64,000 bases of DNA from Cladopsammia gracilis (Eukaryota > Cnidaria > Anthozoa > Scleractinia > Dendrophylliidae): positions 230,001 to 294,000 of the forward strand of contig JAJGOT010000164.1 in the NCBI GenBank assembly GCA_022457155.1, in the 5' to 3' direction. Below, piece by piece: positions 62,641-64,000 of the stretch. The position numbers and the translations under genes are program-made. The notes below the pieces were generated by a model. That model did not search any database. It had not been told where the DNA came from and saw nothing but the letters and a program-made list of their open reading frames with translations. Every line of letters begins with the position of its first letter. The first letter of the stretch is position 1.

Positions 62641-64000
62641 CAGAACAATCTTAAACAATTTTTCGATGTCGCCAACCCTTACATTTAAACGCTATTTCCG
62701 ACAACCAATCTCTTTAAATTCTAATTCATCTTCATTTTGTTTCAACATACCAATTTAAAGTTATCCTTATAAAAACACAGACCTAGGGATTGTCTTATCA
62801 AACACGTCAATCAAAACATAAAAGTATCTCAGCAAAAAATAAAAAGAAGCTATCAGTCGCCAGCAAAACATAATGATTTCCCTCAACACAAAATAGCCCA
62901 TAGGAGTACAATGTTCTTACTTAAAACGATTTACACCTTTTCAGTTGAAAAACAAAAGAGAGTAATCACTTCTTTTTCGGTGCAAGCTGTAAATCTAATT
63001 TCGCACGAAAAAGTCAGTGCTCTTCAAACACCATAAAGAATGTCTCGCTTGGATACCAAAAACAAAATAATAAAGTAAAACCTTAAATCTTTTAACAATA
63101 TACGGATTCGGCACTTTCTCACGAGAAAAAAAAAGCTGAAAAGTTATTAAAGTAACCCCATTGACTAATTATAAGATGCCATATGTGCAATCTGACGCTT
63201 TATCTTCACGCAATCGGCACAGCGTTTTATCGCCCAAAGAGACATATGCTTTTCTCACGACCAAGCAACACTACCGCTATCCTTAGAACAACAAACCAAA
63301 ATTCAACACACCCAATTCTGTTTCGCTGCATCTAAGACTTTCTTAGGTCTAACATTTTGAAACTTATAACTAGTACTAATCACGGATTAAAGGAGTGCGT
63401 TCGACCTTTTTGATACACTTTTTTTTTCAGTGGTCGGTAAAATACGACTCGTCAAATTATATTTCAAAGCCTGAATTGGATCGCATGCGAACAATGCGGC
63501 ATTTCACTCAATGGATGTAGTGTAGACATAGTGCAATGACCGCCCGGCAAGGCATTTTGATCAATAGCTGACCACAACGGGTCATTTTGCTCAATAGCTG
63601 CCAAGTACAACGACTTGGTTGTTTTCAGTATCGTGGCTTAATAGCCGCGTGTTTCTATTGAGATGACCACAATGGGTCATTTCGGTCAATGGCTGCCGAG
63701 TGGGGCGTGATAGTTTTGTATTGTGCATCACTAGCCGATGAATCCAAAACTTGAAGTCATGTGTTTTCAGTATAAATGGCCATTAAATATAATGTTTCCT
63801 TTGATTTAGTACAACGTCTGGGCGGGCTAGTCAATTGTTCTTCAAGGGCAAGCTGCAGTTAGTTGATGAGAACACACACCGAATTGGAATTGATGTATGC
63901 ACCTCGTGCTTCAATGCAGAGCGAGTCAAACACATTATCCTCAGGCTTTGAAAGATATCACAAGCGAGATTTCTAAACAACATTACTCTGAAATTATAAG
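62641..64000. other. No gene recognised; weak tandem motif near 63540-63700
   Basis: AT-rich. Around 63540-63700 the phrase GACCACAA(C/T)GGGTCATTT, with nearby CAATAGCTGCC, occurs two to three times, a degenerate local repeat. Confidence 0.4.

Overview
The window looks like animal nuclear DNA from a stony coral or close cnidarian relative. It is AT-rich and repeat-dense, with split genes. It carries CUB, immunoglobulin and LRR-cap exons joined at phase-1 introns, a tRNA-derived SINE of a type I associate with coral genomes, Penelope and Tx1-type retroelements, and many foldback (MITE-like) DNA repeats. The organism call is an inference from repeats and gene style.

The centre of the window is one 20.3-kb Polinton/Maverick (adintovirus-like) element at 17031-37351, flanked by a perfect 6-bp target duplication TTGGAT. 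It encodes: a VLTF3-like late transcription factor; an acidic coiled-coil protein; a chromodomain integrase; a zinc-ribbon/PLA2 protein in two overlapping frames; an adenain-like protease; a glycine-rich membrane-active or core protein; the double-jelly-roll major capsid protein; a small basic protein; the minor capsid (penton) protein; a PPxY protein; the packaging ATPase; a fibre-like protein; a membrane protein; three proteins built from NUMOD1-like helix-turn-helix repeats; and a protein-primed DNA polymerase B. The polymerase is split by a one-base shift in a T8 run. The protease and integrase frames have no good ATG of their own, so this copy is probably defective as it stands.

Four features of the element stand out. 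(1) Both ends carry the same 351-bp imperfect palindrome in DIRECT orientation, while the next 43 bp inward are inverted. This resembles flip/flop hairpin telomeres or a concatemer junction more than ordinary Polinton inverted repeats. (2) Seven genes of the virion module start exactly at TAAAATG, and none of the eleven other starts does; the element also encodes a VLTF3-like protein, so this looks like a start-codon-linked late promoter code. (3) A 0.6-kb array of palindromes holds 13 TTCNNGAA (heat-shock-element-like) cores. (4) A small family of NUMOD1-like proteins lies beside a cluster of palindromes that could be its operators.

Layout: 1-740 nothing recognised; 742-3978 a 45-bp minisatellite; 4442-6216 four foldback repeats; 6690-12700 a giant foldback structure with a nested Mutator-like element carrying a broken gene fragment; 12841-13880 tRNA-derived repeats; 14125-16574 three exons of a minus-strand CUB-Ig-LRR gene; 17031-37351 the Polinton; 38905-41643 a 5'-truncated Tx1-type LINE; 42369-45400 SINE and tandem TIR repeats; 45443-51826 a tandemly duplicated segment with a foldback element in one copy and a head-to-head Penelope pair in the other; 51826-53560 short tandem duplications; 53560-56150 little recognisable; 56150-62640 a large inverted-repeat structure with a hAT-like MITE and a SINE; 62640-64000 little recognisable.
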